Source: an uncultured Gemmiger sp.
Lineage (GTDB): Bacteria > Bacillota > Clostridia > Oscillospirales > Ruminococcaceae
Direction: 5' to 3'
DNA length: 27,436 nucleotides
Assembly: GCA_934502625.1 (NCBI GenBank)
Contig: CAKSUQ010000026.1
Span: 1-27,436 of the forward strand
Shown: piece by piece, positions 13,671-22,207 of the stretch
How positions within the stretch are numbered: position 1 is the first letter of the stretch
Layout of the letters: every line of letters starts with the position of its first letter
Program-made: the position numbers and the translations under genes
The notes under the pieces: model-generated
Database searches by the model: none
Told to the model about the DNA's origin: nothing
The model's input: only the letters and a program-made list of their open reading frames with translations

Positions 13671-16600
13671 TTGCAAAGGTACGTCTATCTCGTCGCCGAT
13701 CGCGAAGCTGTAGATCGTCAGCTTTGTCACGGGGACGCTCAGCCGCTGGGCAAACGCGCGGCGGTAGAGCCGCAGCTGGGCGGCGTACTCATCCGCATAA
13801 TACCCGGCGTCGCGGCTGCGGTCGGTCTTGTAGTCGAGAATTTCCGCGTGGTCGTCAAACACCAGCACCAAATCCGCAATGCCCTGCACAAGCACCTCGG
13901 CCTCGGCGGCACTCCCCTGCCCTGCGGCGGGGGTGACCTCAGCGGCGGGCAGCGCCGTGATGAACGGTTCTTCCCGCAGTACCTGCTTTGCCATGCGGAT
14001 GCGCCGCCAGACCGCGCTGGCAAAGAACGGCCGCACGGCGTCAAGGTCGAGCTTATCCGCCAGCGCCGCGTCCAGCAGCTGCAAATCGGTCTGGCGTTTT
14101 ACCTCGGCGTCAAGGTCGGGCGCAGCGCCGTCGAAGGGCACGCTCTGCATGAAGGCGTGGATGGCCGTGCCGCGCTCTGCGCCGGTCATGCCGGACTTCT
14201 GCAGGAATGCCGGGCGTTCCAGCAGCACCGGCTTTGCGGCATGCGCCACGGCGCTGACGCTGACCTTCGCGGGCACGGTTTCCAGCGCCGCGCGGGGGCT
14301 GTGCCACGCAAAACTCTCCCGCAGGCGGGCGACGGTCTCGGCGTCGGGCGTCGGCGGGGGCGGTGCGGCGGGCGTCTCCTCGGCCTCCGGCAGCGGCACC
14401 AAACGGATGCGCAGCGGCACCTGCGTCGGGCGATGATGCGGCAGAAAGCTCGTGTACTCCCACAGCGCATCGCTGTCCGGGTGAAGCAGCGCCGCCGTCA
14501 GCAGCCAGCCCGACCAGCTCGTCATGCTGCGCATCGACTCGGAGCCGGTGGACTCCGCCGCCGCGCAGAGGGCGGGCGTCTTCATAGCGGTTTCGGTTTT
14601 TTTCAGCGGCACGGTGATGATCAGCGCGTCCTGTGCGCGGGTCAGCGCGACGTACAACACCCGCATTTCCTCGCTGAGAGTCTCGGTGCGGATGGCCTGT
14701 GCCAGCGCCGCGTAGGGCAGTGTCTTGAACCGCTTCGCCGCGCGGGGCGCACGCAGCGTGACGCCGACGCCGAGGCGGCTGTGGGTCAGCACGGGGCGGG
14801 TGGCGTCGCTCTGGTTGAACTGGTGCGCCGTGTCTGCGACAAAGACGACGGGAAATTCCAGCCCCTTGGAGCGGTGTACCGTCATGATCGAAACACAGCC
14901 CGGCCGCGTCTGGCCGCCTGCGCTCTGCTTTAGTCCGCCGCTGCGGGCGGCGGCATCCATAGCGCGGACGAGCGCGGGCAGACCGGCGCGGCCTGCGCCC
15001 GCCGCCCACGCCGTGAAGCCGAGCAGATCCTCGCGGCAGCGTGCGCCGTCGGGCAGGGCGCTGACCGCGGCCAGATACCCCGTGCGCGCCAGCAGCTCCT
15101 CGATCAGTTCGTCCACCGGCAGGGTGCGGGCAAGGCGGCGGTACTCGGTCAGCGCGTCGGTAAAGGCCGCGAACCGCGCCTTCTCGTCGCCCAGCACCGC
15201 GCCGTACAAGCTGCCCTGCGGGCAGGCGCGGCGCAGCGCGACCAGATCATCTGCTGTGTAGGGGAACAGCGGGCTGAGCAGCACCGCCGCCAGCGGAATA
15301 TCCTGCGCGGGGTTGTCGATGATGCGCAGCAGCGCCGCAAACGGGCGGATATGCGGCTCGTCCAGCATGTCTGTGTCTGAGTCGGCAAAAGCCGGGATGC
15401 CCGCTGTGCGCAGCGCACCCTCGTAGGCGGGGAAGCCCTTGCGCCCGCGCAGCAGGATGCAGAAATCGTCGTACCGGCAGGGGCGCACGCCCTCCTTGCC
15501 GCGCACGGGAAAGCCCTCGGCGACCATCTCGCGGATGCGCCGCGCGATGGCGGCGGCGTCGCCGTCCACGTCCGCACCGTCGATGACGTCGATCTCACAC
15601 ATGCCCTGATAGGCCGCGTTCTTGTCGCCCCCCACCACAAGGCGCTGGCCGTCGCCGTACTCGACGCCGCCCAAACCGGCGGAGAATACCGTCTCGAACA
15701 GGTAGTTGACGCCCGCGATGACACCCGGCGCACTGCGGAAATTCGCGTCCAGCGCCAGCGTGGCCGGGGTGGGCGCGGGCTGCGGGTGGGGCTTCCACTG
15801 TTGCTGCTTGCCCACAAAAATGCCGGGGTCAGCCAGCCGGAAGCGGTAGATGCTCTGCTTGACGTCGCCGACGAAGAACAGATTGTCCCCCTCCGGGTGC
15901 GCCAGCGCGAAGTAGATCGCGTCCTGCAGGGCGTTCGTGTCCTGATATTCGTCGACCAGCACGGCGGAATACCGCCCGCTGACCGTGCGGCAAAGCGGCG
16001 TGCGCACGTTGTTTTCGTCGACGAGCAGGTCGAGGGTCAGGTGCTCGTAATCGGCGTAATCCAGCACCTTTTCGGCGCATTTGGCCGCAAAGCAGCGGTC
16101 GGCAAAGTCCTGCGTCACCCGCACCAGCGCGGCGACCAGCGGCGCGGCGCGGCGGCGGTCGGCGTCAAATTCCGCGCCGGTGCAAAGCAGCGCGTCCTTC
16201 CGCAGGCTTTCCAGCTGCGTTTTTGCGCGTTTTCGCAGCTCGGACGCCGCCGAGGCAGCTTGGTTGGCATCCTTGCCGCCCTTGATGCGCCCGGCGCTGC
16301 GCCAGCCTGCCAGCGCCGTGTCCAGCGCGGCAAGGCTCTTGTCCCAGTCGTTTTGCGTTAAGTAGTAACAAAGATTCTCAACGCGGGCAGCATCGTCCTG
16401 CATGACAGCGGTGTAGGCCGCGTCGGCTTGCTCGTCCCGCGCGGCGATGGCGGCGCCGCTGTTCAGCAGCGTCTTCACGCCCTGCGCCCGCGCCAGCGCG
16501 ATGCCCAGCAGCTCGCGCCCCCACGCCGTGTCCTGCGGCGGGGCGTCCTGCTGCCACATGGCGGCGAAGGCGTTCAGCGACGCGGCCGGGTGTGGCAGTG

Positions 16601-17156
16601 CGCGGGTAAAATGGTAGAGGTCGAGGATGGCGTCCCCGGCGGTGTTGTCGGTGCGGCCGCGGTCGTACAGGTCGGCAAAGGCGCAGAAATCGGCGTCGTT
16701 GTAGGCAGCTTCCAGCGTCGCGGCCAGCGTCTCCTGCTCGATGCGGGCGAGGTCAGCCTGCTCTGCTGTCTCAAAATCCGGCGGTATATCGAGCATGGCG
16801 AAATGCTGCTGCACAAAATGCAGGCAGAAGGCATCCACCGTGCCGATGGAGGCGCGCTGCAGCCGCAGCTGCTGGCGGCGCAGGTTGCGGTCGCCGGGGT
16901 TGGCGCGTACCTCCTGAGCAAGGCGGGTCGTAATGTCAGCGCGCAGCTTGGCCGCCGCCGCATTCGTGAAGGTCATGATAAGCAGGCTGTCGGCATCGAC
17001 GGAGTACACCGGGTCGGTGATGAGGCCGACGACGCGCTCAACCAGAACGCGGGTCTTGCCGGAACCGGCCGCCGCCGAGACCAGCAGACTGCCGCCCCGC
17101 GCCGAGATCGCCGCCGCCTGCGCCGGGGTGAATTGAATTTTAGGTTGTTGTGGCAT
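13668..17156 (-). CDS. addA: ATP-dependent helicase/nuclease subunit A (AddA)
   Basis: The 1162-residue protein is the helicase-nuclease subunit of AddAB, which resects double-strand breaks for RecA loading in Firmicutes. It starts with a UvrD-type helicase core: Walker A AAAGSGKT (28-35), motif II VLVDEYQDTNALQD, and SIYRFRLADPGIF after it. The motif VSIMTVHRSKGLEFPVVFVA follows further on, then VLYVALTRAQDALI. The C-terminal PD-(D/E)XK nuclease is intact (GIADLVLVF then ILDYKTD, DYKTD at about 1108-1112). Length is normal. An ATG at 17171 overlaps the addB stop as ATGA, but the ATG at 17156 has TAGGAG at ideal spacing and is preferred. The gene is last in a long minus-strand cluster. Confidence 0.95.
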   Translation of the reverse strand: MPQQPKIQFTPAQAAAISARGGSLLVSAAAGSGKTRVLVERVVGLITDPVYSVDADSLLIMTFTNAAAAKLRADITTRLAQEVRANPGDRNLRRQQLRLQRASIGTVDAFCLHFVQQHFAMLDIPPDFETAEQADLARIEQETLAATLEAAYNDADFCAFADLYDRGRTDNTAGDAILDLYHFTRALPHPAASLNAFAAMWQQDAPPQDTAWGRELLGIALARAQGVKTLLNSGAAIAARDEQADAAYTAVMQDDAARVENLCYYLTQNDWDKSLAALDTALAGWRSAGRIKGGKDANQAASAASELRKRAKTQLESLRKDALLCTGAEFDADRRRAAPLVAALVRVTQDFADRCFAAKCAEKVLDYADYEHLTLDLLVDENNVRTPLCRTVSGRYSAVLVDEYQDTNALQDAIYFALAHPEGDNLFFVGDVKQSIYRFRLADPGIFVGKQQQWKPHPQPAPTPATLALDANFRSAPGVIAGVNYLFETVFSAGLGGVEYGDGQRLVVGGDKNAAYQGMCEIDVIDGADVDGDAAAIARRIREMVAEGFPVRGKEGVRPCRYDDFCILLRGRKGFPAYEGALRTAGIPAFADSDTDMLDEPHIRPFAALLRIIDNPAQDIPLAAVLLSPLFPYTADDLVALRRACPQGSLYGAVLGDEKARFAAFTDALTEYRRLARTLPVDELIEELLARTGYLAAVSALPDGARCREDLLGFTAWAAGAGRAGLPALVRAMDAAARSGGLKQSAGGQTRPGCVSIMTVHRSKGLEFPVVFVADTAHQFNQSDATRPVLTHSRLGVGVTLRAPRAAKRFKTLPYAALAQAIRTETLSEEMRVLYVALTRAQDALIITVPLKKTETAMKTPALCAAAESTGSESMRSMTSWSGWLLTAALLHPDSDALWEYTSFLPHHRPTQVPLRIRLVPLPEAEETPAAPPPPTPDAETVARLRESFAWHSPRAALETVPAKVSVSAVAHAAKPVLLERPAFLQKSGMTGAERGTAIHAFMQSVPFDGAAPDLDAEVKRQTDLQLLDAALADKLDLDAVRPFFASAVWRRIRMAKQVLREEPFITALPAAEVTPAAGQGSAAEAEVLVQGIADLVLVFDDHAEILDYKTDRSRDAGYYADEYAAQLRLYRRAFAQRLSVPVTKLTIYSFAIGDEIDVPLQ

Positions 17157-17167
17157 GGGTTCTCCTA

Positions 17168-20100
17168 TCATTCCTCAAACGGGTCATCTTTAATATTGAT
17201 CATCCGTTCGTGTTCGCCGTCGCGGTGGGCGCAGGCGGTGCGGAAATCGCAGTAGGCGCAGGGCGAACGTCCGCCGGTGCACAGCGGCTCGGCATCGATG
17301 CGGCCGCCGTACAAATTCTGCGCCATATCGATGAGAAGCCCGTCCAGATGGTCGCGGATGCGGCCGAGCTTTGCCTCGTCGGCCAGCACGCTTTTCGCCT
17401 TGAGCGGCTTGCCGGTCTTCTCGCTGAAGGACATCGGCACAAACTCGCCGGTGGCCTTCGTGTCCATGGCACGGTAGACGCTCTCATCATCCAGCAGCAG
17501 GCCGTTCATCGGGTAGCTGGGTGCGGGGTCAGCATCGTCGGTCAGCTCGCGGCGTTCGACGCTCTTCGGCGCGGGGTCGGCCAGCAGGTACTCGACGCCC
17601 GCAGCCGCCGCGCCGGGGAAGCGGTCGCCCGCGTTGCGTTCCAGCGTGAAAAGGTACAAAAGCATCTGACAGTCGAGGCCGCAGTAGACCTCTTTCAGCT
17701 TGAATTCCTTGCCACCGGTCTTGTAATCGACGACTCGCAGGTAGGTTTTGCCCTGTTTTTCCAGCGACATGGCGTCGACGCGGTCGACCGTGCCGACGAT
17801 GCGCACCGTGTGGCCGCTGCCGTCGTCCAGCTCGACTGGGTCAATGCGGGGCGCGTCGGGGGCGTCGGCGTCGGGGCGGTCGTCGATACGCAGCTCGAAC
17901 GCCACGGGCTGAAAGCCCGACTGGCGCAAATCGCGCTGGATAAAGCCCAGCAGCCCCACGAGGTTGCGCCGGATGCGGCCGATCAAATACTCCATCCGTA
18001 CGGTCATGCCGGGCAGGTTTTCGGCCACATATTCGTCAACGAGTGCATTGACAAGCGACTCAATTTCCTCCGATTGCAGCTCTTTGAAGTCGGCGGCGCG
18101 GCGGCGCAGGGCGTTTTCCAGCACCCAATGGGTCAGCGTACCGCTGATATTCGGGGCGAGCTCGGCCTTCTGGCGCGGCGCAGCCTTGACGATATACTGT
18201 AAAAAATAGCCAAAGGGGCAGGTCCGGTACTTTTCAAACCGGGTCGGGCTGATGCGCAGCCCGCGCCCCAGCAGCTTTTCGAGGGCGGCGGTGTCGGTGA
18301 CGCGCTGCTCTGCCCCCGCCGTTTCGGCGGCGCGGCGCACCGCCTCGTAGCCGGGGGCGGCCTGCGGGGCGGCGTCCAGCACGGCGCGCACAGCAGCGCC
18401 CGTCCTCTCCTGCCCCGGCTGCTGGCTTAGAATGCCCAGCATGTCCAGCGCGGCAGCGGGCGTCGCGGCCAGCTGCACTGCGTCGGGCGCGTAGGGCGGC
18501 ACGGCCAGCAGGGTCAGCACCGGTACAAGGGCGGCGCTGGCAGGGGCGGTATCCTCGGCATGGGCGGCGGTCGGCCAGCTGAGCCAGAGGTACTTCCGCG
18601 CGACGGTCAGCGCCTTGTAAAAGCAGATGCCCTCGCGCAGGACTTTGTTTGCGAAGCAGTCGGGCAGCTCCGCGCCGTTTTCCATCATCACGTCGCGATC
18701 GGCGTGGGTCAGCAGTCCCTGGTCGCCGGGCGTCTGGGGGAACTCGCCCTCCAGCAGCCCCACGACGAAGACTGCGTCGGTCTCCGGCAGGCGCATGCGC
18801 CCCGCCGTCGTCACAATGACGCTGTCAAGGCTCTGCGGGATGTGCCCCATGTCGGTGGTGCGCAGCAGCAGGGTGAACAGCTCAGCGTAGTCTGCGGGGG
18901 TGATCTTCTCGCCGCCCAGCAGCCGCGCCAGCTGGTCGAGTAGACCCATGACGACGTTCCACTCCCGCAAAACTTCGTCGGCGTCGGGCAGGCGGCCTTG
19001 GGCGCGCAGCTGCGCGGCCAGCGCGTTGAGGGTTTCCTCCGCGCCGAGGGACTGCAAAAAGATGTAAATTTGTTTCGTCAGCGCGGCGGCGGGCGCACCG
19101 GCCGCCTTGGCAGCAAAATCCGCGATGCGCTGCACCAAAAACGCGCGGGCGACCTCCGCGTCGGCCAGTGTCCGCTTGTCCTGCTCGGTCTCGCGGCCGC
19201 TGTAGCCCGCCGCGCTGCGGGTGAAGGGGGTACGCCAGTCGGCGGCGGTCAGCTGCCACGTGTAGGCGTAGTTTTCCAGCGCACACTGCTGATCTTCCGG
19301 CAGGTTGACAAGGCCGGTTTTCAGCAGGCGCAGCACGCTGCGGCTCGACACGCCGCGCAAAAGATCCAGCGCCGCGTGGACGGCGCGGGCGGGGGCGGTG
19401 TTCTCCGGGGTCGTGGCCTCGTCGCAGAACAGCGGGATGCCCTGCAGGCGGAATTCGTACCGCAGCGGGGCAAGGTACTGGTCGGCGCTGCGGCAGATGA
19501 CGGCCATCCGGCTGTAGGGCGTGCCCTGCCGCGCGCGGGCGGCGATCTCGGCGGCGACGGCCTTGGCCTCGGCCTGCCGTGTTGTTGCGGCGTGGTAGGT
19601 GATGGCCGGGTACGCAAGATCGACCGCCGCATCCGGCGTGTAGGCCGGGTCGGCCAGCAGCAGGTTCAGCTCGGCCAGCGCGGGGGCGTCCGCGTGGCGG
19701 CGGTCATCGGTCAGCACGACGGTGTGTGTCGGCACGTCGGCGTCCGCCGCCATGCGTTTCAGCGTATGTACAACGTTTTTTGCGCCGCTGAACAGTCCCA
19801 TACCGCCGGTGGTGTCCTGCTCGCCATCGCAGCACAAGCAGACCGTCACGTCAGCCACCGGCAGCATGGCGGCCAGCAGCGCGCGCTTCGGCGCGTTGAA
19901 GGTGTCGAACTCGTCGATGTAGACTGCGCGCCCCGCAAAGAAGGCGGCGTCCAGCCGCTCGGCCGCGCGCTGCTGGCGGTCGCCGGGATCCATGGCGCTC
20001 TCGGCCAGCAACCCCTCGTAGGCGCTGTAGATCAGGGCAAGCTCGGATAGCTTTTCCCTGTCCGCACCGGGGGCGGCGGCGTACTTTGCCAGTGCTTCCG

Positions 20101-20497
20101 GCGTTACGCCGGCGCTTTTCAGTTCGCTGATCGTCTGGGCGGCCTTCTCGCAGAAGGCAGCGCTGCGGCGCTGGCGGCTGTAGTAGACGACCTTGTCCAG
20201 CAGCGAGTCCGCCGCGCGGCGCAGCAGCAGGGCGCGCCCGGCCTCGGTCAGGGTAGGCACCGCCGCCCCGCCGTAGCGGCGCAGCAGTGCCTCGGACAGC
20301 GAGGTGAAGGAGTAGCTTTCGACGTAGGCGGACAGGCTGTCCCCCAGTGTGCGGTAGAGCACGCCCTCGGTGGAGGAGGTAAACTGTTCCGGCACAATAA
20401 GAAGGCTGTGCTCCCCGCGTTCCGCGCGGGCGCGTAATGCAGAGAGCATCGTATACGATTTTCCGGACCCGGAGGGACCGAGGATGAGATTTAACAT
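17168..20497 (-). CDS. addB: ATP-dependent helicase/nuclease subunit B (AddB)
   Basis: The 1109-residue protein is the partner of AddA. It opens with a P-loop, LGPSGSGKS, that is typical of AddB, and has the inactive-helicase-like middle region. The C-terminal half carries a PD-(D/E)XK nuclease (GTVDRVDAM, then RVVDYKTGGKEF). The four cysteines expected to hold the AddB [4Fe-4S] cluster are present: C760 (YRTCPFGYF), C1080, C1083 and C1089 (CAYCDFRTAC). ATG 20497 follows AAAAGGGAT; the open frame upstream of it lies in repeat DNA. It leads into addA (stop at 17168, addA start within about 12 bases), the usual addBA order. Promoter not clear; it may depend on read-through across the A/T-rich repeat at 20525-20660. 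Confidence 0.95.
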   Translation of the reverse strand: MLNLILGPSGSGKSYTMLSALRARAERGEHSLLIVPEQFTSSTEGVLYRTLGDSLSAYVESYSFTSLSEALLRRYGGAAVPTLTEAGRALLLRRAADSLLDKVVYYSRQRRSAAFCEKAAQTISELKSAGVTPEALAKYAAAPGADREKLSELALIYSAYEGLLAESAMDPGDRQQRAAERLDAAFFAGRAVYIDEFDTFNAPKRALLAAMLPVADVTVCLCCDGEQDTTGGMGLFSGAKNVVHTLKRMAADADVPTHTVVLTDDRRHADAPALAELNLLLADPAYTPDAAVDLAYPAITYHAATTRQAEAKAVAAEIAARARQGTPYSRMAVICRSADQYLAPLRYEFRLQGIPLFCDEATTPENTAPARAVHAALDLLRGVSSRSVLRLLKTGLVNLPEDQQCALENYAYTWQLTAADWRTPFTRSAAGYSGRETEQDKRTLADAEVARAFLVQRIADFAAKAAGAPAAALTKQIYIFLQSLGAEETLNALAAQLRAQGRLPDADEVLREWNVVMGLLDQLARLLGGEKITPADYAELFTLLLRTTDMGHIPQSLDSVIVTTAGRMRLPETDAVFVVGLLEGEFPQTPGDQGLLTHADRDVMMENGAELPDCFANKVLREGICFYKALTVARKYLWLSWPTAAHAEDTAPASAALVPVLTLLAVPPYAPDAVQLAATPAAALDMLGILSQQPGQERTGAAVRAVLDAAPQAAPGYEAVRRAAETAGAEQRVTDTAALEKLLGRGLRISPTRFEKYRTCPFGYFLQYIVKAAPRQKAELAPNISGTLTHWVLENALRRRAADFKELQSEEIESLVNALVDEYVAENLPGMTVRMEYLIGRIRRNLVGLLGFIQRDLRQSGFQPVAFELRIDDRPDADAPDAPRIDPVELDDGSGHTVRIVGTVDRVDAMSLEKQGKTYLRVVDYKTGGKEFKLKEVYCGLDCQMLLYLFTLERNAGDRFPGAAAAGVEYLLADPAPKSVERRELTDDADPAPSYPMNGLLLDDESVYRAMDTKATGEFVPMSFSEKTGKPLKAKSVLADEAKLGRIRDHLDGLLIDMAQNLYGGRIDAEPLCTGGRSPCAYCDFRTACAHRDGEHERMINIKDDPFEE

Positions 20498-20524
20498 AGC
20501 AATATCCCTTTTGGGTATAAAAAG

Positions 20525-20660
20525 AAATAATAGATAAAAGATAAAAGATAATAAAATTGGTGGATCGCACCGATATGTGGTGCTCAAATTTTGTTTTTGC
20601 TCTGCGAGCAAAAACTCCACATTTTTTATTATCTATTATCTATTATCTTTTATCTATTTC
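20525..20660. repeat. A/T-rich inverted repeat (GATAA motifs) around a small hairpin
   Basis: The left arm (about 20525-20555) has ATAGATAAAAGATAAAAGAT and the right arm (about 20622-20660) has its imperfect inverse, TTATTATCTATTATC with further copies. The core contains a perfect 9-bp hairpin (TTTTTGCTC, TGC, GAGCAAAAA; 20594-20614). The element fills the gap between spoIIR and addB. It is MITE-like in shape; the core hairpin could also act as a weak terminator. Confidence 0.55.
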
Positions 20661-21238
20661 AAATTTTTTATAAATTCTATCGCCGCTATCCGCACCTCAA
20701 ATCTTCCAAACACCATCGCATTCTCCCCTTCCGTAGGGTACTCGGCGGTGGTGCCGGCGACGCAGAGGGCGGGATAGAGCACGCAGAACCAGTTGCGGCC
20801 TTGGGCGGTGCCCAGCTCGATGCGCAGAGCGGTGTACTCGCCTGCGGGCAGGGTGAAATTTTCGTACCGGCGCGCGGGGAACAGCCAGCGCTCCATCCGC
20901 ACGGCGGCGGTCTGCGGGCTGTGGGCGGCGTGCAGCGCGGTATCGGCGGCCTGCTGCAAAGCGGGCAGGGCATATGTCAGCGCGTCGGCGGCTTGCTGCG
21001 GGGTCTCGGCCTCGCGCACGGCTTCTGGCAGCGCGGCCAATACCGCGTCCCGCACCCGCAATTTCAACAGCTGGTCGTCCAGCGTGTCACTGTTCGCCAG
21101 AATATGAAGCCGGATCGTATCGGCGCGCACCTGTGCCGCCGTGCGCTGCTGCCAGTCCGCAAAGGCGGTAAGTACGATCGTCAGCGCCAGCCCAAGGCCG
21201 ACGCCCAGCTCCAGCACGCGGCGTGTGGTTTTCGTCAT
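20654..21238 (-). CDS. spoIIR: Stage II sporulation protein R (SpoIIR)
   Basis: The 194-residue protein matches SpoIIR, the signal made in the forespore that triggers SpoIIGA processing of pro-sigma-E in the mother cell. An N-terminal hydrophobic segment (about 10-27) exports it. The family blocks IRLHILANSDTLDDQLLKLR and VRDAVLAALPEAV are present, as are LPAGEYTALRIELGTAQG and NWFCVLYPALC near the end. ATG 21238 has GGGGAG seven bases upstream. That ribosome binding site lies in one arm of a perfect 12-bp hairpin (see 21244-21283). The gene sits between ispE and addB. Family secure; whether the organism sporulates cannot be judged here. Confidence 0.93.
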   Translation of the reverse strand: MTKTTRRVLELGVGLGLALTIVLTAFADWQQRTAAQVRADTIRLHILANSDTLDDQLLKLRVRDAVLAALPEAVREAETPQQAADALTYALPALQQAADTALHAAHSPQTAAVRMERWLFPARRYENFTLPAGEYTALRIELGTAQGRNWFCVLYPALCVAGTTAEYPTEGENAMVFGRFEVRIAAIEFIKNLK

Positions 21239-21243
21239 AGCAG

Positions 21244-21283
21244 TTCTCCCCTTTCAACCGAAGTATAGGCAGAAAGGGGAGAA
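21244..21283 (-). promoter_or_regulatory. Hairpin sequestering the spoIIR ribosome binding site
   Basis: TTCTCCCCTTTC (on + at 21244-21255) and GAAAGGGGAGAA (21272-21283) are perfect 12-bp inverted arms with a 16-base loop. In minus-strand mRNA the 3' arm contains the GGGGAG ribosome binding site of spoIIR, so any transcript coming through from ispE would pair it away. Confidence 0.7.
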
Positions 21284-21289
21284 TGTAAA
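21262..21289 (-). promoter_or_regulatory. Candidate spoIIR promoter inside the hairpin
   Basis: On the minus strand TTTACA (21289-21284) and TATACT (21267-21262) are 16 bases apart. GTTTA in the -35 area also fits the sigma-F -35 consensus, though the -10 fits sigma-A better. Transcripts would start near 21255, just beyond the 5' arm of the hairpin, leaving the ribosome binding site free. Confidence 0.5.
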
Positions 21290-21292
21290 CGC

Positions 21293-22189
21293 TTATTTTT
21301 TCGTGCCGAAGAGGCGGCGCACCGTCACGCGGGGACCGCCGTGGGTGGGCTTGCAGAGGTAGACCTGCTTGTAGCCCTTTTTCAGCGCGGCCATGGCGCT
21401 GCGGGCGGCGTTCTCGTCGTCAAAAATGCCGAACACCGCCGCGCCGCTGCCGGTCATCTGCGCCGTCACTGCGCCGTGTGCGCGCAGCGTGTCGCAGATG
21501 GCGGGCGTTTCCACCGCGCCGGAGCAATGCTCCAAGGCGTTGCCAGCCGCCGCGCAGACGCCGGGCAGGTCGTTTTGGCGGATGGCCTGCTCCTGCTTTT
21601 CGCAGTCGGGGTGCACAGGGCTGCCCATCGTGTCGTACCGGGCAAAGGCCTCCGGCGTCGAGACGCCGACGCTGGGCATCGCCACGACAAACCAGCAGTC
21701 CGGGCAGGGCGGCAGGGCTTTCATCAAATCGCCGACGCCGCGCACACGGCAGGTGCCGCCCAGCAGCGCGAACGGCACATCTGCACCGATACCCGCGCCA
21801 ATGGCGCAAAGCTCGCTCATCGAGAGGTGTGCGCCGTACAGCTCGTTCAGGCCGACCAGCACGCCCGCAGCGTCGGCGCTGCCGCCCGCCATACCGGCGC
21901 GGACGGGCACCCGCTTGTAGATCGTCATATCGACGCCCGCCAGCAAACCCGTGTAGTCAAAGAACGCCAGCGCAGCCTTGATGGCGGTGTTTTTGTCGTT
22001 GACCGGCACAAAGCTGCCGGGCAGCGTCAGGGACAGCGTATGGCTGCGGCGCAGCGTGATTTTTTCGTACAGATCGATCGTCTGCATGACCATGTCAAGG
22101 TCATGGTAGCCGTTGGGCAGCGTGCCCACGACGTCCAGCGACAGGTTCAGCTTGGCCGGGGCCAGCACCGTTACCGAGCGGTATTGCAT
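21293..22189 (-). CDS. ispE: 4-diphosphocytidyl-2-C-methyl-D-erythritol kinase (IspE)
   Basis: The 298-residue GHMP-family kinase phosphorylates CDP-methylerythritol in the MEP route to isoprenoid precursors. The N-terminal LAPAKLNLSLDVVG gives the substrate-site Lys 13; the glycine-rich ATP loop is PVRAGMAGGSADAAG (about 95-109). IGADVPFAL supplies Asp 137, matching the E. coli catalytic Asp. ATG 22189 is chosen: GGAGA lies 9 bases upstream, whereas the alternative GTG at 22198 directly abuts that ribosome binding site. It follows the aminotransferase gene by 18 bases, so it is probably co-transcribed with it, and is followed by spoIIR after 54 bases. Confidence 0.94.
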   Translation of the reverse strand: MQYRSVTVLAPAKLNLSLDVVGTLPNGYHDLDMVMQTIDLYEKITLRRSHTLSLTLPGSFVPVNDKNTAIKAALAFFDYTGLLAGVDMTIYKRVPVRAGMAGGSADAAGVLVGLNELYGAHLSMSELCAIGAGIGADVPFALLGGTCRVRGVGDLMKALPPCPDCWFVVAMPSVGVSTPEAFARYDTMGSPVHPDCEKQEQAIRQNDLPGVCAAAGNALEHCSGAVETPAICDTLRAHGAVTAQMTGSGAAVFGIFDDENAARSAMAALKKGYKQVYLCKPTHGGPRVTVRRLFGTKK

Positions 22190-22207
22190 AGGGGTCACTC
22201 TCCGTTT

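Noticed and set aside
17156..17171. Start of addA at the ATGA overlap (17171)
   Set aside because: The only strong ribosome binding site, TAGGAG, is placed for ATG 17156; at 17171 the purine-rich site directly abuts the codon.
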